Below, piece by piece: positions 55,576 through 63,971 of a stretch of DNA of 64,000 nt. This DNA is from Rhizobium leguminosarum. Lineage in GTDB: Bacteria > Pseudomonadota > Alphaproteobacteria > Rhizobiales > Rhizobiaceae. Numbering within the stretch: position 1 is the first letter of the stretch; every line of letters begins with the position of its first letter. The stretch lies in contig NZ_CP025012.1 of the NCBI RefSeq assembly GCF_002953715.1, positions 3,224,001 through 3,288,000 on the forward strand, read 5' to 3'. The notes beneath the pieces were generated by a model, which had not been told where the DNA came from, made no database searches, and saw only the letters and a program-made list of their open reading frames with translations. The position numbers and the translations under genes are program-made.

Positions 55576-56772
55576 TTACTTTATCCGCTGGCCAACTTGG
55601 GTTTTCTCGATTTCGATGACCACGGCATCCTGGGCCGGATCGATGTCATCCCAAGTGGGTTTTGGTTTGCTGCCATCAGCTCGGAACTGGGCGTAGTTCT
55701 GGTGGCCGCCGGAATTTCCCGGCTGATAGGGAGCCCATGCAGTGTATGACAGTGGTTCGCCATCCACCCAATGCCATCCTCCGTCGGGTTCCTTCGCTCC
55801 GTCGTCTTGCATCAGTCCGATCATCGGTCCGCTGCTTTGCGGCTCTCCATCGACGTCCTGCACGACCCAGTAACCTGGCTTCTCAAGGGTTAGGTTGTAG
55901 ACGAACTCGTTCTCTTCGGCCGAGGTTATGGTCGCAAGATGTCCCTTCAAGCCGGCGGCCAGGTCGAGTAGTACCGCCATGGTGCCCCCCCACGTTCTGA
56001 TGACCAGATACCTTGAATGACCAAAATGTCCTTCGGTGACGAGATCGAAGTTCGCCAGTATGTCCTTCTCCGATTTGCCCTGAACGCTGTCTTCCTTCTT
56101 GTATGCCCGCTGCGCCCACTCCGGTGTGCGTTGCTGCGTCAGGACAAAGACCGAGGCCCCGAAAGCCATGACCGTCAAGATTGCTAGGCCAGCCAGAAAC
56201 GCTGGCTTTCGGATAAATGCGGCCCACTTTCTTCTTGATAATGCTATGAAGTTCTCATCGGCGTCGGAGATCGCGTAAACGGTGATCGGCTTCGCGAGGT
56301 TCTTGACATAGTGTTCGCCAATCCTCTTGAGTTCGGTAGGCAGCTTTCGGTCGACCTGCTCAAATACGCCCTCACTGAGGCATATCCCGCCTGGCTGAGC
56401 GATCGACTCCAATCTTGCCGCGATGTTTACCCCGCCTCCGAGAACGTCGCCGTTCGGCTGCACCGTGACATCGCCGATGTTGATTCCAATACGGTATTTA
56501 AGGCGTTGCGCCGACGGTACGGTCTCGTTGTAGTTCTTGTGGGCTGCCTGGATATCAATGGCAGCGAGAACTGCTTCGACCGCGCTATCGAATACTGCGA
56601 TGACGCTGTCGCCAGCGGTATTTGCGATTGACCCCTCATGTTTACGGATAATCGCGTCCATTATCTCGCGGAGTTTTGCCAGATGAGACAAGGTGGCAAT
56701 TTCATCATCTTCGACATGCTGGCTGTATTGCGCGATATCTGCGGCGAAGATGGTAGTAAGCCTTCTGCCCAT
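55576..56772 (-). CDS. Membrane-anchored class III cyclase fused to a C-type-lectin-like domain
   Basis: 398 residues. Cyclase domain about 1-165 (TIFAADIAQYSQHVE; NTAGDSVIAVFDS; RIGINIGDVTV; GGGVNIAARLES). One membrane segment about 207-228 (PAFLAGLAILTVMAFGASVF). The periplasmic remainder has C-type-lectin-like features: GHLATITSAEENEFV, GPMIGLMQDDG, DGGWHWVDGEPLSYTAWAPYQP, PTWDDIDP and VVIEIEK. The catalytic Asp pair, Asn and Arg are all kept. Predicted to couple binding of a sugar or surface ligand outside the membrane to cyclic nucleotide synthesis inside. ATG versus alternative starts was not resolved beyond MGRRLTTIF. Confidence 0.85.
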   Translation of the reverse strand: MGRRLTTIFAADIAQYSQHVEDDEIATLSHLAKLREIMDAIIRKHEGSIANTAGDSVIAVFDSAVEAVLAAIDIQAAHKNYNETVPSAQRLKYRIGINIGDVTVQPNGDVLGGGVNIAARLESIAQPGGICLSEGVFEQVDRKLPTELKRIGEHYVKNLAKPITVYAISDADENFIALSRRKWAAFIRKPAFLAGLAILTVMAFGASVFVLTQQRTPEWAQRAYKKEDSVQGKSEKDILANFDLVTEGHFGHSRYLVIRTWGGTMAVLLDLAAGLKGHLATITSAEENEFVYNLTLEKPGYWVVQDVDGEPQSSGPMIGLMQDDGAKEPDGGWHWVDGEPLSYTAWAPYQPGNSGGHQNYAQFRADGSKPKPTWDDIDPAQDAVVIEIEKTQVGQRIK

Positions 56773-56974
56773 GTCGACCCCCCGGGTATCGAAATATAGG
56801 CAATATACAATTTGGTCACTGATCCATAAAGCACGAGCACCTCGTCAATATTAGATAGGACTGCACGCGGTTGAAACCGGCGGATGACGCCCCTTGAGCG
56901 TTCCAGCACACCCGTCCGAATTCCAGCGGCAAGCATGGCCGGAAAACGGGCTCCTGGCGTTCTCTCCGAGCGCG

Positions 56975-57592
56975 ATGGCGACAAGCAAAAAATCGACGTC
57001 ACTGCCGTCGGCGGCAGTTGCGGAAGACAACGGTTTGCCGGAACTGAGACTGCTATTGTTCACCGCAGAAGGTTACGTCTACGCGAGGGATGACGAAGGA
57101 AACTTGTCGATTTTTGACAAGGGTTTCGACGGCGTGGAGGCCGCGCGGGTCACCGACGACGGGAACATTTTCCTTAAACGAGGGCAAGCCGAAGGTGAGG
57201 TCGTGCCGTGGCCTCCAAAGGACCTGACGATCCCTCCGGCCAAACAGGGAGCGCACACGTACGAAAACTTCGAGGGCATCGAGACTTACGTTGGCACTTT
57301 GGTCAAGGTTCATGGCAAAAGGATTTCGGTCCACCTGCCGTGGAGGGTCAATACCCCGCCGATGGAGTTCCCGGGTGGCACGATCGTGGCAAACGCCGGT
57401 CCTGACGGCCTCTATACATTGGATTCGGAGAAGACGTGTGAACCTGTTGATCACAGCCGCGAGATAGCTGGAAACATCATTCACCTGTTCCAGCTGCCCG
57501 CCGAGAATGAAGCCCTCTTGGTCAACGGAAGAGAGGGACTTTTCCTCCTGGTCAAGAAGAGTGATCCGCGAGCGGTGAGTTGCTTGAGATGA
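56975..57592 (+). CDS. Hypothetical beta-rich protein
   Basis: 205 residues from ATG 56975 (frame open to a TTG at 56894). Alternating strands such as LRLLLFTAEGYVYARDDEGN, DGNIFLKRG and GTIVANAGPDGLYTLDSE suggest a beta-propeller or similar repeat fold, but no family is recognised. No signal peptide with the chosen start. It diverges from the lectin-cyclase gene, with 202 nt between them. Confidence 0.45.
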   Translation: MATSKKSTSLPSAAVAEDNGLPELRLLLFTAEGYVYARDDEGNLSIFDKGFDGVEAARVTDDGNIFLKRGQAEGEVVPWPPKDLTIPPAKQGAHTYENFEGIETYVGTLVKVHGKRISVHLPWRVNTPPMEFPGGTIVANAGPDGLYTLDSEKTCEPVDHSREIAGNIIHLFQLPAENEALLVNGREGLFLLVKKSDPRAVSCLR

Positions 57593-57599
57593 CTGTCTA

Positions 57600-57990
57600 A
57601 AGGCCGGGAGGCGACGACAACGCGGAATGATCATCACGATGCCGTTCGCGCACTGGCCTCGTTTTGCGGCCGAATAGCGTTCTCGACCGTCGCAACTGCC
57701 ACAATTGTATTGTAGGGCTTGGGCAGGAAGCTTGCCTTCGCGGGCAGATCATTTGGGTCAATGTCCGCCCTCCCCGGCGTGACTGCGATCCCGATGTGCG
57801 GGCTGACGCTCGCCACCATTCTCGCAAGGTCGATACCGTTGAGGCCGCCAGGCATGTCGACATCGGTGAAGATCGCGTCGACGTCGGTTCGAAGGCCAAA
57901 ATTCCTCCCGCTTCCAAAACCGATCCGGCCTCAAGAACCGCAAACCCGGCGTCCTCCAGCACATCCACCAGAAATAGGCGGACCAATGAG
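57600..57990 (-). pseudogene. Broken response regulator
   Basis: One frame gives LVRLFLVDVLEDAGFAVLEAGS; a shift near 57900 moves to the frame FTDVDMPGGLNGIDLARMV, then ADIDPNDLPAKASFLPKPYN. Together these are a typical rhizobial receiver domain, with the phospho-acceptor Asp and the Lys still visible. The N-terminal acidic pair is missing (SNS instead of EDE), and a stop lies just upstream. No single frame covers the domain. Confidence 0.7.
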
Positions 57991-58154
57991 TTGCTCGCGG
58001 ACCGGCGTTAGCTATCGTCGCGAGGGAACAAACCTGCCCCGTCGTCGGTTGATGAGCATCGACCGCCCCGTCGTTGGAAACGCATCCGGTCTGGTCGTTG
58101 GCATTGCTTTTGCAAACAACTTTGGGACTGGGTGTGTCGGATCGGACCGTTCGG

Positions 58155-59078
58155 ATGGAAGCGCCACCGCTTGAAAGAAAGCTTGCAGCCATTCTCGCCG
58201 CTGATGTCGAGGGCTACTCCCGACTGATGAATGTTGACGAGGAACAGACACTTGCGACCTTGACCTCGCATCGCACGATCGTTGATGCGCTCATTGAAAA
58301 CGCGCATGGGCAGATATTCGGCACCGCCGGCGACAGCGTGCTGGCTGAGTTCCCGTCCATCGTCCATGCTTTCAACTCGGCTGTGGCGATCCAGCAGGCG
58401 ATGTGGCGCGCCAACCGAGAGCTTTCCGAAGACCGCCGAATGAACTTTCGCATCGGGATCAACGTGGGCGATGTGCTGGTCAAAAACGGTGATATCTTCG
58501 GTGACGGCGTCAATATCGCCGCCCGGTTGGAAGGGCTCGCGGATGTCGGAGGCATCTGCGTGACGAGGGGAGTCAGAGATCACCTGCGCGATCGGGTCGA
58601 TGCGACCTTCGAGGACCTGGGAGAGCATAGCATCAAGAATATAGCCCGCCCGCTCCGTGTATTTCGCGTCATATTCGATCCGGAGGCAGAACCGGTACTG
58701 GATATGGAATTGCCCCCAGTCGGAATGCCCAAAGAGTCCTCTTCAGTGGAGCAGTCGGTGGCGCACGACCCCGATGGCGACAACGAGGGCCACCGCGTCG
58801 AAGTCGCCTTCTGGGAATCGGTACAGCAAAGTGACGATCCGGCCGAATACGCTCTCTACTTGGAGCGCTTTCCGAATGGGCAATTCGTCGAATTGGCCGC
58901 GGCCCGTCTTGAAAATGGCGGACCTGGCGACCACGATCCCGGCGTCGAAGTCGCCTTTTGGGAGACGGTGCGCGATACAGGCAATCCGGAAATGATCGGA
59001 GCCTATTTGGCCAAATATCCGCAGGGGCAGTTCAGCGAACTCGCCAACATCATGCTGGGCGAGCTTCGCCAAAATTGA
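58155..59078 (+). CDS. Class III nucleotide cyclase with C-terminal FPxGxF repeats
   Basis: 307 residues from ATG 58155 (MEAPPLERKLAAILAADVEGYS). Cyclase domain about 8-170 with GTAGDSVLAEF, RIGINVGDVLV and GVNIAARLEG. Two copies of a 38-residue helical repeat follow (VEVAFWESV...YLERFPNGQFVELA and VEVAFWETV...YLAKYPQGQFSELA), a module often attached to caspase-like or signalling proteins. No membrane segment. It transcribes opposite to its cyclase neighbours and probably makes cAMP. Confidence 0.85.
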   Translation: MEAPPLERKLAAILAADVEGYSRLMNVDEEQTLATLTSHRTIVDALIENAHGQIFGTAGDSVLAEFPSIVHAFNSAVAIQQAMWRANRELSEDRRMNFRIGINVGDVLVKNGDIFGDGVNIAARLEGLADVGGICVTRGVRDHLRDRVDATFEDLGEHSIKNIARPLRVFRVIFDPEAEPVLDMELPPVGMPKESSSVEQSVAHDPDGDNEGHRVEVAFWESVQQSDDPAEYALYLERFPNGQFVELAAARLENGGPGDHDPGVEVAFWETVRDTGNPEMIGAYLAKYPQGQFSELANIMLGELRQN

Positions 59079-59420
59079 TCCAGGAGAGCGCGTCTTCGAT
59101 CAATTAAACCACGGTGCTTGAGATCGGCATTCCTAAGAAACACTCAGCCGGGCGTTGGTGCGGTCAAAATGCCGACGGTCTTCCTCTCCAGCGCCCACAC
59201 TGCAGACCGTTTCTATCCCCGCAGGCGGGACACCGGCTCACGACTGGTTAGGTAGCAAAAACCACCAAAAACGACCTACGCACATGAATTAGAAGAAAAA
59301 TTCCAGACAAACTTCCGAGAATGCCTGTTGATCGCGCGGCAGCCTTGCGTGTGCGCCCTCGTCGGGATTCGCCCAAAGCGGGTGCTTTCGCAAGGTGGCC
59401 GTCTAGCCTAGCGCCACATT
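59079..59420. other. 342-nt region between convergent cyclase genes
   Basis: No ORF with credible start or content, and no strong terminator hairpin was recognised. Confidence 0.4.
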
Positions 59421-61187
59421 TCATTCTTTCGGCATACCGGCGAGCTGCAATCCGTCGAGGATGGGTTCCATGCGTTCCGGAATCTTGGCGGGTTGGCCGG
59501 CGCGGAGGCGAGCGACGGTGACGCCAGGCGAAAAGGCAAGCAGGCCTGCAAGATGCTGTCGGGCTTCCTCCATGCGTCCGAGCTTTGCGTTGGCCGCAAT
59601 CATCATCCAGAAGCATGGACCGTAATAGGCATTCGCTGCCATGGATTTGCGCGCCAAGGCCAGAGCCTCTTCATAATTGCCGCGGACCATTTCGACATGA
59701 GCCAGCCCGGTAAGGTTCCAGTGAGCACCAAGACTGTTCGGACTCAGTCGTTCGGCGCGCAGGAAATATGTGACCGCTTCATCGAGACTGCCGCAATGGA
59801 GGTTCGCGACGCCCGCAAAATTGACCACATCGAGGTTGTTGGGGTTGAAGGCGACTGCCTGGCGTACCAGCTCGAAGCCTCGATCATATTCTTTCAGGTA
59901 CTGGATCAAGGTGTTGCCGCAGATACCCGCAACGGTAGCGTCACGGTGGCCATGGACAAGCGCCCGTTCGATGTAGTTTTCGCAGACGGCTCGCTGATCC
60001 TCAACGCCGGCCAACTTCCAGCCCAGGGTCCCGCGTTGCATAAGCAGCCCGACTGCCGTCGCAAGGTAGGTTGCGTTGTTCGGCTCAAGGGCAATTGCCT
60101 TGTTGATCAGAGTGAGGCCGTCGTGGTTCCGCTCCGGTGTGTCGGAGTAGAAGTACAGCATGGTTTGGAGGTAGAAGTCATAGGCCTCAATGCTTTCTGG
60201 CCGTTCCCTTCGTGAAAGCGCGATTTCGGCAATCTTGATCTGCGGCTCAACGATCGCCACGACGCATTCGGTAATGCGATCCTGGAAGTCAAAAACATCT
60301 TCCGTCGAGCCGTCATAGTGCTCTGCCCACAGGTGCGCGCCGGTCGCGCCTTCGACGAGCTGTGCGGTGATGCGCAACCGGCTACCGGCACGTCGAATGC
60401 TGCCTTCAAGTACGTAGCGCACGCCAAGCTCTTGCGCGACCTGGCGAATGTCGATGGCCTGTCCCTTGTAAATGAATGAAGAATTGCGCGCGATAACAGC
60501 GAAGGAGCGGAAGCGACTGAGCGCAGTTATTATGTCTTCGACGACTCCGTCGGCGAAATACTCCTGATCCACATCGCCGCTGATGTTCTGGAAGGGAAGA
60601 ACGGCCAACGACGGGCGCATGCTGTCTCCCGTCTTGAGCGGAACGACTGATTTCGCTGCCGTTGACCGAGGCGGACGCCATTTCCAGATGTGGATGGGTC
60701 TGTCGATGTTTTTCAGCCGAACCCCGCCGCCGTCCTCGAACAATGCGTTGACGCGGCCAACAATGCTCTCCTTGACAATCGCAGCGATGCAGATGCCACC
60801 AGGCTCTGCCAATGGCTCGAGTCGGGCGGCAACGTTGACCCCGTCGCCATAGATGTCGCCGCCGTCGAATGTCACATCGCCGAGGTTTATCCCGATCCGC
60901 AGTACGATTTCCGGGGGCGGGGCATCGACATTGCCGGCTCTGTTCTGCAATGCCAGTGCGCAATTGACCGCATCCACGACGCTGTCAAATCGGACGAGTG
61001 AGCCATCACCCATCAGCTTGACGAGACGGCCGTTATGGCTCGCAACGGTTGGATCGAAGACACACTGCCGGTGAAGTTTCAAGGCGGCCAAAGTGGCGGT
61101 TTCATCGGTCGCCATCATGCGAGAATAACCGACGACGTCCGCCGCCAGGATTGCCGCCAACCTCCGATCGACATGATCATGGCTCAT
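59421..61187 (-). CDS. Class III nucleotide cyclase with TolB-like and TPR modules
   Basis: 588 residues from ATG 61187 (MSHDHVDRRLAAILAADVVGYSRMM), with GGGAGAGAG upstream; the frame is open to 61349. Cyclase domain about 8-170 (KLMGDGSLVRF, RIGINLGDVTFDG, GVNVAARLEP), TolB/FlgO-like part (AVLPFQNISGDVDQEYFADGV; YKGQAIDIRQVAQELGVRYVLEGS, quoted in part) and a TPR array with FNPNNLDVVNFAGVANLHCGS. The layout is the same as the cyclase at 52613 but clearly diverged, so it is not a recent duplicate. Confidence 0.88.
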   Translation of the reverse strand: MSHDHVDRRLAAILAADVVGYSRMMATDETATLAALKLHRQCVFDPTVASHNGRLVKLMGDGSLVRFDSVVDAVNCALALQNRAGNVDAPPPEIVLRIGINLGDVTFDGGDIYGDGVNVAARLEPLAEPGGICIAAIVKESIVGRVNALFEDGGGVRLKNIDRPIHIWKWRPPRSTAAKSVVPLKTGDSMRPSLAVLPFQNISGDVDQEYFADGVVEDIITALSRFRSFAVIARNSSFIYKGQAIDIRQVAQELGVRYVLEGSIRRAGSRLRITAQLVEGATGAHLWAEHYDGSTEDVFDFQDRITECVVAIVEPQIKIAEIALSRRERPESIEAYDFYLQTMLYFYSDTPERNHDGLTLINKAIALEPNNATYLATAVGLLMQRGTLGWKLAGVEDQRAVCENYIERALVHGHRDATVAGICGNTLIQYLKEYDRGFELVRQAVAFNPNNLDVVNFAGVANLHCGSLDEAVTYFLRAERLSPNSLGAHWNLTGLAHVEMVRGNYEEALALARKSMAANAYYGPCFWMMIAANAKLGRMEEARQHLAGLLAFSPGVTVARLRAGQPAKIPERMEPILDGLQLAGMPKE

Positions 61188-61386
61188 CGTGTCTCTCTCC
61201 CGCTCAAGAGAGCATAACGCCCACCCAAGTGCGATCCAAGATAGAGATCGAATTCTGGAGCAAGAAAGTCCTCTCGAACTGGTTCCGGCATCGCGAGTGA
61301 TCGGGTGTGATCCAATGCCCCTACGCTCTGTTGTGGCCGGCCGGTTCATGACGCACCCTTGATGAATGGATGATCACGGTGCGAAA

Positions 61387-61791
61387 ATGAACGTTCCAAT
61401 TCCGACGATATCGAGAGCCATCTCGGAAGAGCAGATGCAGCGTCGGTTTGAAGCTGATCTCAAAGGCGATGTCGAACTCGGCAGCCTTCGTCTCATCCGA
61501 TGGAGAATATCCATCGAGAAGAACAGGGAGAAAGGTATCAGCCTAGGACACCTCCTATCGCTGGCAGAAAAGATCGAGTCGAGATGGATCGCCATCAAGG
61601 CGCAATACGGTGAAGGCGCATTACTGGTAGAGGAAAACAACGTCTCCCAGATGCTAACAGCTCCGGGTGGGCGGTTCGCCACGGAACCGCACTTGCTTGA
61701 AAACGCGCGCGTCCTGCGAGACCTCAAGGGTCAAGAGTGGTGGTCGCGAGAACATCGGCTCGACTCGCTCCTTGAATTGGTTCGAGCTTGA
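61387..61791 (+). CDS. Hypothetical protein with WW-EH C-terminal motif
   Basis: 134 residues from ATG 61387 (an ATG at 61366 is also in frame). Helical: ISEEQMQRRFEADLKGDVEL, SLGHLLSLAEKIESRWIAIK. Its C-terminal segment PHLLENARVLRDLKGQEWWSREHR is echoed by the small protein at 62724-62969. Function unknown. It overlaps the convergent gene at 61724 by 68 nt. Confidence 0.5.
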   Translation: MNVPIPTISRAISEEQMQRRFEADLKGDVELGSLRLIRWRISIEKNREKGISLGHLLSLAEKIESRWIAIKAQYGEGALLVEENNVSQMLTAPGGRFATEPHLLENARVLRDLKGQEWWSREHRLDSLLELVRA

Positions 61792-62152
61792 ACTGATGAA
61801 CTACATAACGGCCAACCGCTGAAACGGAGTCGAACGGTACTTGCTTTCGGCGGGCAACCAGACCATCGGCGTATATTGTATAGCCGAGAAAAAGATCGAA
61901 TTCGATTAGGATTTCGACCTGCCTCGATTCCAGACCGGCCACAAATGCCTTCTCAATCAGTTCCTGCAGCTCGTTAAAGGCCTGTCGTATATACTCTTTC
62001 TGTGCATCGAGGGCTAAGCGAGCGACGATTTCCTCAAGGTTCGGGCTTTCTAGGTCATTCCCCGATGAGGTCTTTGTAAAATAAATGACGCGAAATACGG
62101 GCTCTTGCCCTGTAGCGTTCGCCCGAACGCTCCGAAATCCGATACCTGACAT
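61724..62152 (-). CDS. Hypothetical protein
   Basis: 142 residues from ATG 62152 (MSGIGFRSVRANATG; an upstream start at 62164 is possible). Mixed helix and strand: LEEIVARLALDAQKEYIRQAFNELQ and VEILIEFDLFLGYTIYADG. No family recognised. Its 3' end overlaps the convergent gene at 61387-61791 by 68 nt. Confidence 0.45.
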   Translation of the reverse strand: MSGIGFRSVRANATGQEPVFRVIYFTKTSSGNDLESPNLEEIVARLALDAQKEYIRQAFNELQELIEKAFVAGLESRQVEILIEFDLFLGYTIYADGLVARRKQVPFDSVSAVGRYVVHQFKLEPIQGASRADVLATTTLDP

Positions 62153-62399
62153 CTGTCGCCCCAAGATTAGTGACAGACCCTGATAAGGGGCGACGTCCTA
62201 AAATTGTATGAGCGTGCTACCTAGTGGCCGTGGGCGTTTTTGTGCGTCGAACAGAATGTGAAGAACGAAAATCCGCGTAGCTTCTTCCTGGAATGTCCGC
62301 TGGATAGGCGACGGGAACTTCGGTGTCTCGCGGCCGTTTAGTTGCAGATGCGGCGTATCGGGCGGACATTCTGCGCCTCGGGCGGCAGAAGAGATCGTC

Positions 62400-62672
62400 A
62401 TGGCAAGGGATGCCGACATAACCATATTGAGAAAGCGCGGAATGCTGGCGACCGTGCGCGGCGTCGTTGCGCATAGCGTGGGCGGGGCCGAAGTCGAGAC
62501 TGCGCCCTGCGATATGCTACTGGGTAACGCAATTCTGCATGTCGCGAGACTGGATGTTTCGGTTTGCACGACCGCCGCCGCGAGTGTCGTTGTGGAGGGC
62601 ATCACTTTGAATTGCGAGGACTGCCGTCGGCTCGCCTTGAAATATGGCGACAAGCTTGAAGTTCGTGAGTAG
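62400..62672 (+). CDS. Hypothetical protein
   Basis: 90 residues (MARDADITILRKRGMLATVRG). Small Ala/Val-rich protein with three Cys-containing spots (TAPCDML, VSVCTTAA, NCEDCRRL). No family recognised; no strong Shine-Dalgarno is visible. Confidence 0.35.
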   Translation: MARDADITILRKRGMLATVRGVVAHSVGGAEVETAPCDMLLGNAILHVARLDVSVCTTAAASVVVEGITLNCEDCRRLALKYGDKLEVRE

Positions 62673-62723
62673 GAAGCAAGAGCCCTGATCACTGGCCGAT
62701 CAGCTTGCTGGGCCCAAGGAACC

Positions 62724-62969
62724 TCAATCGGACATCAACACGACAACCGACCTCGGAGCCACGAGAGAATTCAGTTCGATGACGCGGTGTCCGGGAGTTT
62801 CATGGTTGAGACGTGGGGCATTGACCCGCCTCGGCTGATGCTCTTTCGTCCACCATTCTTCACCTTTGAGTTCTCGTAATCGGGCAGCGTTGTGAAACAG
62901 ATGGGGATTGCGTTCATGTCGGCCTCGGATGACGGACGCCGCATGACGTAGAAAAATATCTCCTGCCAT
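62724..62969 (-). CDS. Hypothetical protein sharing the WW-EH motif
   Basis: 81 residues; its ATG directly follows the stop of the upstream 64-residue gene, suggesting coupling. NPHLFHNAARLRELKGEEWWTKEHQP matches the C-terminal segment of the protein at 61387-61791. The tail after the motif is unrelated, so it could be a truncated or fused copy. Confidence 0.4.
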   Translation of the reverse strand: MAGDIFLRHAASVIRGRHERNPHLFHNAARLRELKGEEWWTKEHQPRRVNAPRLNHETPGHRVIELNSLVAPRSVVVLMSD

Positions 62970-63164
62970 TCAGTGCGAGGTGATCGCACGACCGCTGGAC
63001 GCGAGATGCTCTGTAATGGCGCGCCGGATTTCGGTAACCGTGTCGAAGAGCCTGTTGTCCAGGTCGATGACATTGAAGCGGACAGCGATGAATTTGAGGC
63101 GGTTTTCGACAGGGACCGCGATCCCGACTTCCTGACCGTTGAATACGACAGCTTGCTTTTGCAT
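62970..63164 (-). CDS. Small conserved-type hypothetical protein
   Basis: 64 residues from ATG 63164 (GAGG 6 nt upstream; frame open to 63185). MQKQAVVFNGQEVGIAVPVE, then LKFIAVRFNVIDLDNRLF and IRRAITEHLAS: two or three strands plus a helix, a pattern I associate with short rhizobial proteins of unknown role. It is followed without spacing by the gene at 62969. Confidence 0.45.
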   Translation of the reverse strand: MQKQAVVFNGQEVGIAVPVENRLKFIAVRFNVIDLDNRLFDTVTEIRRAITEHLASSGRAITSH

Positions 63165-63215
63165 AACAAACCTCGGGCGCGCCACACGGGAGCACCATCT
63201 TAGAAAAGTGGAACA

Positions 63216-63653
63216 AAGGGTTTACGACGCGTCAGATTGCCGTCGTAGGTCGGTATCGGATCGAGACGAGATCACGCACTCGCTGCACCATTGCGAAGAA
63301 ATGAAGTCGGACAAACAACGTCATCATCCTCCTCAAGCGAGGTCAAACGACCGCTGAGTATCGCCGGCGAGGGCCGATTATTTCGGAACTCTTCTGTAGA
63401 AAACGTAGTCGAGAAACTTCGAGTAAGCAACTGATTTTTGTTATTAATTAGCGTTTTGAATCGTATGACAATTACCGCAGGTGCGAAGTAACAAATGATG
63501 TACGTTCGTCCGATACCCCATCGTCGAAGGCCCGCCGACGGCTTTACTGGCGATATTGCAGATCGCCACTGAGCGCAGGTGCCAGGTCGGCTGGACCAAA
63601 GAGTCCGATTCCGCTCCCACGTAGTTTCCGGACTGGCGCGATATCCCTGGGCT
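63216..63653. other. 438-nt region without a supported gene
   Basis: AT-richer in the middle (63400-63480). No credible ORF, RNA or repeat was recognised. Confidence 0.4.
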
Positions 63654-63971
63654 TCAGAAGTACCTAATCACCGTATAACCAGCGATATATCCGAGTGGGA
63701 ACATTGCCGCTACAATGTAGCCAGGTCGATAGTTCGACGTCATGGCAATGACGCTGGTTACTAGCCCGGCTGCAATCCCAGCCGCGAGGACAGCTGGAAG
63801 GGCATCCGCCGCGAACGCGCCTGGGCCATCCCCTGATCCTATGGAAAAGAAATAGACAACAATCATTGCGACGGTTGCCGCCATAAGCGTCCACCCCTGT
63901 CGCCAGAACGCAAGCCCGACGAAACCTACGATGTACGGCAAAACAAAAAGGAGAAAGAACAACATCAGCAT
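63654..63971 (-). CDS. Small membrane protein
   Basis: 105 residues with about four membrane segments (LMLFFLLFVLPYIVGFVGLAF; TLMAATVAMIVVYFF; ALPAVLAAGIAAGLVTSVIAM; YIVAAMFPLGYIAGY). Two ATGs (63971, 63965) are possible. No family recognised; the promoter would lie at or beyond the window end. Confidence 0.5.
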   Translation of the reverse strand: MLMLFFLLFVLPYIVGFVGLAFWRQGWTLMAATVAMIVVYFFSIGSGDGPGAFAADALPAVLAAGIAAGLVTSVIAMTSNYRPGYIVAAMFPLGYIAGYTVIRYF

